From Erythroxylum novogranatense (Eukaryota > Streptophyta > Magnoliopsida > Malpighiales > Erythroxylaceae), in the NCBI GenBank assembly GCA_029891385.1, contig CM057235.1, forward strand, positions 20,081,120 through 20,145,119: 64,000 nt of DNA. Direction: 5' to 3'. The notes under the pieces are model-generated. The model searched no databases. It was not told the origin of the DNA and saw only the letters and a list, made by a program, of their open reading frames with translations. A program made the position numbers and the translations under genes. Position 1 is the stretch's first letter, and every line of letters starts with the position of its first letter. Positions 21,880 through 33,541 of this stretch are shown one piece after another.

Positions 21880-23440
21880 CATAGCTTCCTCTTATTATTA
21901 CACAGGAAATTTACATATCTTTCCACTAGCTTGATTGCATCAGGCAAAGGTATATTTACTTCCATCTTTTAAAAAGTCTCTAATATCTCTTTATCCTTTT
22001 CCTCCTTGTTCGACTTTGCTAACCTACTAAAAATGGTAGAGGGTTAGTCTTAGCTACATTGGGACATTTAAAATTTACCTTTGAGCTATACAAGGGATTT
22101 TCTTCTTCTCCTAACTCCTTCTCAATTTCCTCTTCACTGGCCATCCTTTGTGAGGTCCTCTTAGGATCTTCAAGCTTCTTACCGCTCCTTAAAGTCACTG
22201 CACTAACATTCTTTGAGTTTGCCTTACGTTGAGATGCATCTTTCCTACACTTTTTGGTTCTAAAATATTGATAGCAATTACCATCTAACTCACTTGGTTC
22301 TCTAAATTCTGGGTGTTAGACCTTACCTTTTACAATTGAGATCTTGTCTCTAGCTAAAACTATTTCACGTCTTGCTATAATTGTAATGCATTAGTAGTAA
22401 ATGACTTAACCATATCCTCTAATGATATACCTAAGTTAGAGGAGGAGGTTTGTGGTCTAGGTTAAAATTATTATGCCTACGACCTATATTGGAAGCATTT
22501 TTGTTGATTATTCCCTTTATAACTTAAGTTTTGATAATCTCTCCAACTTGTTATAAGTTTGGGAAGATGGGTTTTACTAATGGGAAAATTTTCCTCCTAC
22601 ATTATTAACATACTTTATGTTTCCTCCCTATTGTGTTGGGCAACCATCCCTCGGATTGTTTACATTTACACATATCCCACATGCTTTCACATATGCTTAC
22701 CCTATACTAATCTGTCTAACAAAGGATGTTAGTTCATCTAAAAAATGTCCTATGGATGAATTGTTTACTTTATTTACCTTAAGAACAATTTTTTGGATGC
22801 CAAATTATTGATTGTTTGCTACCATACACTCGATCTCGATTAAGGTCTTTGGCTCCTCGGGAGTCTTTTCACCTAGTGCTCCACCACTTACTGCATCTAC
22901 CAAACTCCTATTTATAAACAGTAATCCTTCATAAAAGCATTGGATATTATGACAGGGACAACTTGCATACAACTTCTTGAAGGCTTCTAATACCCATTGG
23001 GGATTCTCCATGATGTTGCTTAATTCCATAAATTTCCTTCCTCATGCTTGATGTCTTTAATGCTAAAAAAATCCTTCTCCAAAAATAGCCTTTTCATTTT
23101 AGTCCATATGCTAACACTCCCTATAGGTAAATCAAAACACCAATCTTTTACCGCATCTTTTAGTGAAAATGGAAAAGCTCTCTATATGATTTGTTTTTCT
23201 AGTCACTAATGGAGTTTTCATACTAAGACAAATAACAATTAACTCTTTGAGATGCTTACAAACATTTTTACCTGTAAAACCATAAAAATTAGGCAAAAGA
23301 TATATCAAATTAAACTTAAGTTCAAAAGTAATATCTTCAATAAAATTTGGGAAAGTAATGCAAAGAGATCTCTAGGTTAAATCTAGAGTAGCTAATTCCC
23401 TTAGGCTTCTTAAATTAGCCATAACTTCCTATAAATCAAT
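21880..23440 (-). pseudogene. Gag relic of an Athila/Tat-like Ty3/gypsy element
   Basis: The minus strand shows the plant gypsy Gag pattern: FELKFNLIYLLPNFYGF, KHLKELIVICLSM, FPFSLKDAVKDW, LPIGSVSIWTKMKRLFLEK, then CPCHNIQCFYEGLL, SLVDAVSGGALGEKTPEE (22805-23029), and further on SAVTLRSGKKLEDPKRT (near 22130-22210), the mark of the Gag-protease linker. Stops and shifts are frequent. The 5' side (23.44-23.7 kb) holds a degraded PBS. No pol domain could be traced to the left of 21880. Such Gag forms the particle of large plant gypsy elements. Confidence 0.85.
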
Positions 23441-23663
23441 TCCTTGCTCTAATCTTAGAGTTGTTCTATTTTTCCTATGCAATCTTTGCAATTTCCTTTT
23501 GATTTCCAGATAATATTGCATAAGATCTTGATGAGGACATCTAATCATTGTCATACAGAAACACTAATTAACAAAAAAAGAAAAAAATATAAAAACATGT
23601 TATAAATAAATATATATACAAAACACCAATTAAAATCAAACACAAAAACTAAATCACTTCACT

Positions 23664-23690
23664 CTTTGGCAACGACATCAAATTTTTTAG
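23664..23690 (-). other. Degraded primer-binding site of the Athila/Tat-like element
   Basis: Minus strand reads TTTGATGTCGTTGCC followed by AAAGAGTGA. Plant gypsy elements of this group usually carry TGGCGTCGTTGCC (or TGGCGCCGTTGCC) with GGGGA here. It lies upstream of the Gag relic, as expected. Confidence 0.55.
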
Positions 23691-23694
23691 TTAC

Positions 23695-26600
23695 ATGTCG
23701 AACGTACCAAAAAAAATATCTAACTTTGTATAACTAAATTTGTAGTAATGGTGAGAAAGGATCACATCTAAAAAAAGTGTGTGATTAGCTTTCATAATGA
23801 ATGAACTAGTGTATAGGAATAGGGGATTGAATTCAATGGATGCAATAAAATAAAACTAAACTATGGAAGATAAATTAAATAAAAATAAAAACTGCAAAGG
23901 TTAATCAATGGGTTGTAATCTAGTTCTTTGTTCAATATTAACCTTCATACGAATGCATATAATCAATTGTTATGTTGTTCTCATACCTCTGTTTGAAACT
24001 ATTAACCATGTATTAACAATAAGCTCTATTAATCCCAATTTTCCCTTAGGTTATATCAAATGAAAAAAAGCTCTTTATTTAGGTCTAGCTATTATACAAC
24101 CCTAAATAAGCTCTCTAAATTTAGTGTGATAGTCGCATTACAAAATAGGAAAGTAGGTTAACCTTAGTCGCATATGCTTGGGCCATTTAACCTATACTAA
24201 GTTATTTATGATAATGCACGACCATTAGTTTACTATATATGAATAAGCTTTGCAATAATTACATATTGCAATCTAGATTTTGGCAATGAATCCATACATA
24301 AATATTCTAACACGCCTATCTAAATCGTTCATACATAAATCCTAAACTTTAGACACAAGATAACATAGTAATTCCAAAAGAGAATTAAGAATAATATCTC
24401 TAAGATTAGTCAATGCTCAAACATGATCATCAGCCTTAATATCTCCTTTGAACTGGAAAGAAGAAGTTTAATTACTTATAACTCTCAAAAGGGAAGGGAA
24501 TCTGTCTCCTTTTGAGTCTCTAATCTGTGCATAACCTATATTACCTTCTAATTGCCCTTTATAGTACAAAATTAGGTTTAAGTGGTTATATATAGTCAGA
24601 TACACAAGTGTATAATTGATCGTGTGTGTTAATTTAGCACAAATCATAGAGTTACACATTCTCAGTAAGATACATGATCAAGATATATGGCCATGTGATC
24701 GGGTTGTTAATGTGTGTAAGTTTTAATTGATTAACCTTGATAATACGCAAGCGCATGGGTCATTCATGTAGTACCTAAGGAGTCGATCCCATAAGAAGGG
24801 ACAATCTAATTCTAAAATCTAAGGCCAAAACAAATTGCAGAAATTCAAAATGTAACAAAACTAAAATAAGAATTCAATTCAATCAATCAAATCAATTCAA
24901 GAATCACTCACAAAAATATTAAAAATTTAGCTGTTGCAACACACACTCCAAATTCAACCTAAGGAATTACCAATTGAGAGAAAGGAAATTTTACCTATCT
25001 TTAACTCTAACCTAATCGATTATGAATTACTGAATTATTGGTTCTAGACAATCGTAAGGTCGATTACTCGTTCTCTCGAGTTATAACCATAACCCTAAAT
25101 TATAAAGCCTAATCAGATTATGGAAGTTGCAATTTCTCAATGAACAACCTCTCCAAAAACTTAATTAGATTTGAAGTTGTCCAATAAACTATCAGAAACC
25201 TATGTAAGATCTCTCTTCACACAATTTATCGATTTGATTTAATTCTTGTTCTATTAGATCACCTAACTCTCATTAGCCCAATTTAATTGTTTTTCATTCG
25301 ATTCAACCTCTCAATTTATTATCAAATTATGCACGTCTAGAATTAAACCACAATAAATCGAAATAACACATAAATAATCATATTTAATTAAATCAAAAAT
25401 AAAACCCCAGAGATGAGTTTAGAATCATCATCAACATCCAAAAAATCCTATCATCAACTGTTATTCCAATTCTATAGAATAATAACACTGAAAATAACAA
25501 GAAATACGAAATTGAATAGATGACAGGAGGCAGCCACGTCAGGAGACTCCTAATCCAAGAAGTTCATCAAGTTAGCTTCTTCTCCTCTTCTCTCTTCCTT
25601 CTTCTCTTTCTTTATCTCTCGATAGTTGTCTCTAGGATTTATTTAAAAGTGACTGATGCAAAAGCTTCTTCTTTCTGTTCTTGTTGTTCTATTTATGTTC
25701 TTTTGTGTTTAGGGTTAAACTAGGGTTTTTTAGGGTTTGAAAGGTCTAAAAAATTCCTTGAAACATGAAGTTTGAAAGTGACTGCACATCTGCCCGATGT
25801 AGGCCATGATGATGGCCTATTCAGGCCTTTCTGTTGTGAGCTATTCAATTGGCCCCAATTTGCTTCGAAGCTCCTCTGTTCTTCGATCTTTACCCTGAAA
25901 CACTAACAAACACACAAGGTACCTCAAAAACATCATATTTAATCTCAAAGGATTATTCTGACACATAAAATACTTAAAACACAAATAAATCACAAACCAA
26001 CACAATTATACCTTAAACACATACTAAACAATCAAATAAACAGTTAAACAAATATCAAACTATACCCTAAAATATGATACATTCCTCACCTATCAACATC
26101 TCCATACTTAAACATTTGTTTGACCTTACGCAAACAAAACAACAAACAACAAACAACACAAAGCACAAAACACATGATGAAACAAATGAGGCAATGAATT
26201 CAAATTCATGAAATGATTTAACTCTAAACACAATCATACAAGCTATGCCAAATTATTAACATGTGAAATCAACATCTAAGCACCTTGGACTCAATATACA
26301 ACTAATCAAAATTTTAATGTTGAGTCTATTCATCCCTATCACTTACACACACAGATTGATAATCATTCAGCCAAAACAAAAGTGTAGCTATTCCTCAGTA
26401 GGTTTTTATGAAAATTCAAGCTACTAACATGTTTGGCAGGTTTTTATTTGAAATATTCTTTTTGTTGATTTTTCTTTAAAGACATGAACCTAGTCTTTTG
26501 CATGGAGGAAAATATTTGTGATGAATGTCAGTTCGATTACTCAACTAAGTCATGCTATTATTAAGCCGCTTGGTTGGAATGTCATTATAGTCTTTGGACA
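23695..26600. other. Non-coding LTR/UTR-like remnants of large gypsy elements
   Basis: No protein can be read. 23695-24715 lies where the 5' LTR of the Gag relic should be. At 24744-24800 the text ACGCAAGCGCATGGGT ... GAGTCGATCCCATAAG is a pattern common near LTR ends of Tat/Ogre-type elements. At 26090-26140 CATCTCCATACTTAAACA and following is also typical of their non-coding parts. Borders are not defined. The short plus frame at 25520-25723 is not credible. Confidence 0.45.
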
Positions 26601-26605
26601 TGAAG

Positions 26606-29600
26606 TGTTGGACCTCGATTTTTGAGTAAAAATAAGAAATATTCAAAAGTGGATGAGTTGATTGAAATTGAATTGAAAATCAAGAAATAAAGAGAGAAAG
26701 TGTAAAAAAAATGAAAAATTGTGAAAAGTTTGACTTTTTGGCCTTTGAGGGTTGACTTTTGATTTAGGCAAAATTTGAGAAAATGATCTACATGAAACTT
26801 GTAGATTATGTTAAGAGTTTTCTGTGGCCATAAAGTTTGCTATTTTTCGATGTCGGGATTGAGAGATATGATTTTCCGAAGATATGCTTTGTTTTGAAAA
26901 TGCTATTAAGTATAGATTTGTGTGTTCTATGCTTCTAGGCCACTCGTCGTATGGATTTAGTCTGAATTGGAGTAAGTAGTCTTCATGAAAATTTTAGATG
27001 ATGTTTTTATCTTTCTATTGATATAAAGTTTGTAATTTTTCGATATCGGAGCTAGGAGTTATGAGCGATTACAAATTAGAAGTCGTTTAGGAAAAACTGT
27101 TTTGGACAGAATCTTTGATTGAGTTTTTGACCTCTTTTGAGACCTAATTTGATTTTGAGTACTTCAGGGAAGTTGTAGAGCTTCCTTTGATCTTTTTATT
27201 GACACCAAATTTGTCAAATTCCGAGTTTGAGATCAAGAGATATGATTTTTGAAAAGTTCGGTTTTGAAGTTCCGTTACTTTGTTTTTAATCCGATCCCTT
27301 TTGTAATCTTTTGCTTATAATTCCTTCGTCCGACATCCGATTGATTTGATTCTCGAGCGTTGGATTCCTAAAATAATTAATTTATTTTATGAAGAATTAT
27401 GATTTTAGGAGATTAAATGGAAAGAGATTGATTGAACCAAAGTAAGAGATTTGGTTATAGGTTATAAGTTGGATAATTTTCTGAACATGGTTCAGTATTT
27501 TGCGAAATTCGGGAGCTGTACAACTCCGATTGAGTTGATTCTTAAGGCCAAATAAAATTAAGATATAGGGATAAAACTCTTGTGAAGGGATCAAAATTTA
27601 ATTTCATTCCTAAGATTGTTAATTTCTGGAATTAAATTAGCATAATGTTCAGTCTCGGATTTTTCGCAGGTCCGATAGTATTTCGGCTATAGCTTCTTCG
27701 TTTCTGATCCGAATTGAGCACGATCAGTGGCGTTGGATTCGTATGATTGAGAGGAACAATTTTCAAGAAGAAAGTTTGTCCAAATTATTTTTTTTTGCTG
27801 TTCAAATTCTAGACGCAAGGTATCAGATTTTTCAAATGAAGTGCAGGGACAAACTTGGAAATAGGCTTAAAAGGAGGGGCAATATGGTCATTTGACTTTC
27901 ATTTTAATGACATGGCACCTAATCAATGAGGTAAGTGCCGTATAAAGAAAGATCTAGAAATTAAAAGAAGAGAAGGAAAGAGTGGAAGTCGTTTTGTAGA
28001 GAGAAGGAGAAGAAAATAAGAAGAGAATGGAGAAAGGTGATTTCGGTGATGGAGATTTCGTTTTTATTTTAAAGAGAAAGGATGGAAAAGAAGGAAAGCT
28101 TCCCTTGGGCTTTGCAAAAATCCGAAAATGAAGGGAGAATGAGGTAAGAGGAAATTTTGAACTTTGAGTTTTTGATGAATTTTTGGTTGAGAAACATGGA
28201 AAAGGACTTGAGTTTGTGATTTATGAAGCTAATTGTGATGTATATGCTTTAGGTTATGTTTAATTTTGGATTTATGTGAGTAGGGATTTCGCCCAATTTT
28301 AGAAGTTGGGATTTTTGAAGATTTATGGCTTAGAATCATGGAAAGTATGATGAATTGGTGAAATATGATACCAATTTTGAAGAGTATTTTATGATGTTGA
28401 ATTTATGTAAATTGGTTTAGGCCAATTTTGAAAATTGGGGGTTTTGAAAATTGATAATTTAGATAGCTTGATTTTATATGAAATTGGTATTTTCTAAGCT
28501 TAATTTGAGTAATTAAGTGATTTATGATATTGAATTTGAGTGAATTAGTTTAGGTCAAGTTTTGAATTTGGAGATTTTAGAAATTTTGGTTTTAGAAAGC
28601 TTGGAAATAAGATGATTATGAATTTCCGATAGTTAATTTTGAGAATTATGCAAATTATGATGTGGAATTTGAATGATTATGACTTAGGTCAATTTTAATT
28701 GAAAGAAGGAAAGAAGCAAGGATCAAATTGATGATCGGGTCGAGTTCCTAGCATCATTTCGAGGTGGGTAGCATATTTATAATTTGATTAGTAAGCTATA
28801 CATGAAAGTTTGAAAAATTAAAGAAAGCAATTTTTGAAAATTTAAAGAAGGCGAAAATGGATTTTTGATAAATTATTGTTTATGTAAATGATTGAAAGAA
28901 GGATTAAATGCCTTATTTTAGAAATGATTTTCAGAAATTACAAGATTGAAGAAATTCATGGTTTTTGAATTGTTAGATAAATTTTGAAAAATATGCGTTA
29001 TGAATATGTATCTATTTGAGTTATGTTTTAAAGAAATACATTGCATTCATATTTATGATTTGAATTGATACGTGATTAAATTAGTGAACGTGAATTGTTG
29101 TATGTCTTGATGTGATTTGTGAATGTGAGTGTGTCAAGTTTGACATTATGTGAAAATATAAAAAATTTGCAGAAAGCAAGTTTTCGAAAAGTACCTTCGG
29201 GCATTCCGACCTTTCGTTTTCGCTTATGTGTTAAGTGGGTTTGGTCAGGTCCCTAGTGAGTCAGTGCACTGTCTCTATTCGTTTATAACCTTGTTCAGCT
29301 GCTCGCATTAGCAAGCACGGAGTCGATTTCAACTCCTTCACGGCTACACTAGATTGCCACGCGGAAAGTGTAATACGTTCGTTCACTTCACCGCATATGA
29401 CCGCCATTATGCAGAATGTGCGAGAAGTTCTGTTTCGGACCGAACCAGACCATTATGATATGTTACGTGTTTTGATTTGTTTCTGTGTGTTGCATTCATG
29501 TTAAAAATTGAGAAAGGAAAAAAATGAATTTTGTTATGAAAAGTTTGAAAAATTGAAAGGTTTGAGGAAACCGTTTTGAAAAGTTACAAAGTTTGAAAAA

Positions 29601-30724
29601 TTAGCCCTTTTGGCAAAAAGCTTATGAAAAATTGATTTCTGCTTATTTTTCAATTTATAAATGTGTTATCCACGAGCTTCCGAGCTCACCCCTCCTTTCA
29701 TCCCCATCTCCAGGTTTCGAGCAGGAGATCGGATGAAAGAATGTGAAGACGTTTGGTCCGTTTTTGCATCGTTTGTATTGTCATGTAAATATTGAGATTT
29801 GGAATATTTTGTAAATGGCTTGAATTGCCGTTAAGTAAGTGATTATGATGTATTTCAGAATGTATGAAGTTTATGAATGAATGAATGAGAATATGAAATT
29901 GTATAGGAAATTGTGTATGAATTTGGAAATGGGATTGAGTTATGAGATCAGTATGTTGAATTTCATTATGAGAGTGTTTTAGAATTATGATTGCGTTTGT
30001 TTCTGCCGAGATCCCGGACGGAGGGTCCGGTTGATTTTGATGATTGTATGTTTGATTGGGAATCTTAGAAGTGTATTTTTGAATACTTTGCAGGTTTGGG
30101 TTAGGATAAATGCAGCGGTTATGCTGCCGAATTTTTGTTAGAAAATAAATTGGAAAAGAAGAAAAATATGATTTAGATGCTTAAAAGATGGAATTAGCGA
30201 TTTATATGATTATTACAAAGTTCGTTACGATATGAGAGATCAATTGAGGAAAATTTCCAAGAAAAAGGAAATTGTATGTTTTGATTGAGTTTGAGTAAAA
30301 ACGAATATAAGAAAAAGAAAAAAAAATTATACTGGATTTGGATAGTTTAGGTTTCCAACGCGACGCTTCTTTAAGATAATTTATGCACGGATGTCGGACA
30401 TTTGTTTTGCTCCTCTTTGTTTTTGCTATATGATTTGATTCATCCGTTCTGTTTGCTTCAATTTGCTTTCGCTTTGCTTCCGCTTTCGCTTCGTTTGTCG
30501 TTATCGAATTCAATTTATCCAATTTGAATTCACCTCGTTATTCGTATTCGCTTCGCTCTCGCTTCTTTTGCTTTATGATTCGAGTTCGTTTTTGCTATTG
30601 GCTTTCGCATTTTGTTTCCGATTCGAAATTTTGATACGAAATTTCCGTTTCCATTCGCCTCGTTCTTCGTATCCATTTTTGTCATTTTTCGATTGGGATC
30701 CGGTTCCCGGATCGGGTCCCAACA
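26606..30724 (+). mobile_element. Giant solo LTR of a gypsy element, 4119 bp
   Basis: Opens TGTTGGACCTCGATTTTTG and closes GGATCGGGTCCCAACA. The five bases TGAAG stand directly before (26601-26605) and after (30725-30729), so this is one LTR left by recombination between the two LTRs of an element. It contains the gypsy LTR landmarks GAGCTCACCCC (near 29684), GGTTTCGAGCAGGA (near 29713) and GAGATCCCGGACGGAGGG (near 30010). It has no coding content. Its last 300 bases are a pyrimidine-rich stretch of CTTTCGCTTC-like words. It lies in plus orientation. Confidence 0.88.
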
Positions 30725-31555
30725 TGAAGGCACACATTTGGGATGCATGTTAATTCGGTTACTTAGCTACATCACATTCTTAACTGGCTATTAGCTTTAT
30801 TTATAACCTGAAAGCCAACGGAATAGTTATTTTAGTTATAATTATACAGCCTTTTTTAACACAAAATTTTGCCTACCTTATTGCTTTAACTAATCATTCT
30901 CATGAAAATGTACTAATAATGCCACTTATTTAATTGGCCTAAAATTATAAATGAGTATGGCATATTCCTAGGGTGAATTGACTAACATCGTATCCTAATT
31001 AACCAACATATTTAGCCTTAAGAAACTTAGGTCACTAATTTCACAAGCTAATAATTCTTCACAACCTAAAAGACTATGTTCAAGGCCAATTCTATTCCGT
31101 TAAGTCCTAGCCATTAACGCATTTACACAATTCACATCATGCAACCTAAACAAACTATTATACAATATGAAAAACCTAAAAGACTATGTTCAAGGCCAAT
31201 TCTATTCCGTTAAGTCCTAGCCATTAACGCATTTACACAATTCACATCATGCAACCTAAACAAACTATTATACAATATGAAAAATTCACACTCAAGGTAA
31301 AATCACACAACCTTCTCCACATTTGAACAACATATTGTCCTTAATGTGAGAAGGGTACACAAACAAACCAGGGGAAATAAAACCCAATATATGAAAAAAA
31401 AAATAAGAAAAACACTAAAAAATGAAAAAATATGGTTGTGTTGTTGAGTTACTTTTTTTTATTAACAGGAGGTAAATATAATAAAAATAGAGGAAATTAT
31501 GCCGAAATTTTTATAAATTGTAGTTCACTTATAACATTTTGTAGGAAAAGTCTAT
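30725..31555. other. Non-coding continuation of the element hit by the solo LTR
   Basis: AT-rich, non-coding; shows a 110-bp perfect tandem duplication (separate entry) and a segment near 31310-31375 (CACAACCTTCTCCACATTTG and following) typical of gypsy non-coding DNA. It probably continues 24716-26605 across the solo LTR. Confidence 0.45.
31064..31283. repeat. Perfect 110-bp tandem duplication
   Basis: 31064-31173 and 31174-31283 are identical base for base, joined through the shared text AACCTAAAAGACTATGTT. No mismatch was found, so the event is recent or the copies are being homogenised. Confidence 0.95.
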
Positions 31556-31588
31556 GGGCATGAAGCCCATACCTCGTTAGCTTTTTTT

Positions 31589-32621
31589 GCACACTCACAC
31601 TAAGAAGTATGACGGTGTGACCTTCGTCAATACCCGATGTGGAGAACTAAATGTATGTGATTAATTCTTAATAATTATCACTTACTAACATAAACATTGC
31701 CTTAAGATATGACTCAATACAAGAAAGCATTCAACGACAGTCTCAGCAGTCTAAAGATGTTGATAAGAGTCAAACCTATCTTCATGCAGTGGGTGGTAGG
31801 GATCGTCGTTGAAGGATATTCAGCTTAGGTTCATTTGCAAACACATGTTATTCGCAATCCTCCACGTCCAGTACAGCAGCATTTAGCAGGCAATCCGTAC
31901 CTAAAAATGTTCATGGGCTTCAAAGCATAGTACTAACATTGGCAACTTAGTTGCAATAGTCGATGAAGTACATTGCTCAACAGTGTAATGAGGTGGATGA
32001 GTTGAAAGGAAGGGGTAGCATCTCATCGCAGCAATCAGAGCATTCGTGGTCACCAAACGAATAGCGTGCTTGTAGTCATTTCGTATGAATTAAATACTTA
32101 TTATGTACAAAATATTTTTTTATCAATTAAGATAATTTTTACTTTATATCATCAACCAACTTGATATTTTAACAAATTAAATGTAAAAACAAATCAAAAT
32201 ATTATTAACAGATAACTGATAACTGTATAAATTATGCATCAACCATAAGATCATCAAACAAAATTAAATACAGGGAAAATTAAAATATCAGTTTTACTAA
32301 ATTACTGATGAATAACTAAGAATCTTCGGTAATGTTGTCATTACCAATTCCGTCGGTAAGGTTACCGACTGAACTAATCTTTTCATCGCTAAACTTACCG
32401 ACAACACAAAATAATTGCTAGTATATTCATTGATGATAACACAAATTGTTCGTCGGTAAATTTCTGACGGACAATCTGTGGTTCGTCGCAAATTATTCTC
32501 TACAGCCGTTTCTCTGATGCCTTAGTATGTCAGTAAATTTCATCATTAACTTAGCTTACCAATGAATGTATAGGTTTTTCATTGGTAATTTTTGTCGCTA
32601 AACTTAATTTTTTTTGTAGTG
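31589..32621 (+). mobile_element. CACTA (En/Spm) transposon 3' part with transposase relic
   Basis: The right end is TAGTG at 32617-32621, i.e. CACTACAAAAAAAATT read inward on the minus strand, the hallmark of CACTA elements. Inside it, 32330-32600 is rich in the subterminal word CGTCGGTAA and variants on both strands, as in this superfamily. At 31589-31650 the plus strand reads THTKKYDGVTFVNTR, similar to the plant transposase (Ptta/En/Spm) C-terminal conserved stretch. A degraded tail follows to ~32090. The left end was not found; the likely 3-bp duplication cannot be checked. Confidence 0.78.
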
Positions 32622-33045
32622 TGTCAGAATTGGGTTTCTAGGTCTTCTAAACATTTCTCCCTTTGTGTCTCTCGTTTCTATAGCACTAGCAATCAGGTCA
32701 TTTGGACTTCTAACTCATGAGATATAGACAAAATATCACAAGCTTCTCCAAAACAAGGGTAGCATCAAGATCACTATTTTTTATCTCAATTTTCAAGGTC
32801 ATAAAGCCAGAACTAAGTTAGAGTCCCTTTTAGAGATATTTAGCTCTATGTATTAGGTTTCATATACAACTAAAAATCACAAAATTTGGAGGTCTGTATA
32901 CTAATATATGACTCAAACAATGTGACTAACTCAAATAAACCCTAGATAGAATTCCACTACACGATACTCTCTTATCATATACAACTAAGTTCATACAAAG
33001 TAACACCAAAATAACACCAAAGCAACATCTCACAACTTGGTATAT
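32622..33045. other. Intergenic, nothing recognised
   Basis: Directly outside the CACTA terminus. No gene; possibly downstream remnants of the gypsy whose Gag start lies at 33046-33393. Confidence 0.4.
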
Positions 33046-33393
33046 TTACATAATCCGATCTAACCATACAAGTGCACTCTCTAGATTTGCACTCCCATCA
33101 AAAGGCTTCGCACCTAGTTTACACACTTGCCCAATAGAACATCTAGAAGTTTCTACACTTTCGTGTAATTGCTGCATCACCGCGACAAGTATTTGAACCA
33201 TTTGCTCTACGGTAAAATTTTCCCCAGTTGGTTCTGCTAGCCCTGACAGTTGAGAATGGGGTTGATTCATGGAAGCACTCGCTAAGTCTTGCAAGTGTTC
33301 CTCTTCCCTTCCTAGTGGTGCCTCAGGTGTAGGAGCCGTTGATGTGGCCCTATAGGGACATCCACAGCCTCGTATGTGCATCGTGCTATGCAT
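33046..33393 (-). pseudogene. gypsy-5 Gag N-terminal fragment
   Basis: Reads MHSTMHIRGCGCPYRA, a Pro/Glu-rich segment, then FTVEQMVQILVAVMQQLHE and GAKPFDGSANLESALVWL, the Gag stretch that leads into the capsid domain of Del/Tekay-like gypsy elements. It is cut after WLDRIM. It lies about 120 bp inside the PBS of the LTR at 33542-36667, on the same strand, so it belongs to that element. Confidence 0.82.
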
Positions 33394-33525
33394 TTGAAAA
33401 ACTAAAAATGTATAAGACTTTCATGTCCTGAACTATATGCATGTAAATCACAACATTTTACAGATCACTTCACTTTAAAAACAACTTCAAAAACATTTTG
33501 CAAATGCATTAAACATAAAGGGGTA

Positions 33526-33539
33526 ACTTGGATACCAAC
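33526..33539 (-). other. gypsy-5 primer-binding site, variant
   Basis: Minus strand reads TTGGTATCCAAG three bases inside the LTR end GGGGTTTGTCA. It matches the tRNA-Met type TGGTATCAGAGC for its first eight bases and then deviates. Confidence 0.6.
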
Positions 33540-33541
33540 AC

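Noticed and set aside
25520..25723. 67-aa plus frame with a hydrophobic leader
   Set aside because: Leucine/serine run comes from a pyrimidine-rich stretch (TCTCTTCCTTCTTC) in non-coding element DNA; no conserved motif.
30202..30794. Overlapping open frames on both strands near the end of the solo LTR
   Set aside because: They arise from CTTTCGCTTC low-complexity words within an LTR defined by TGAAG on both sides; no family features.
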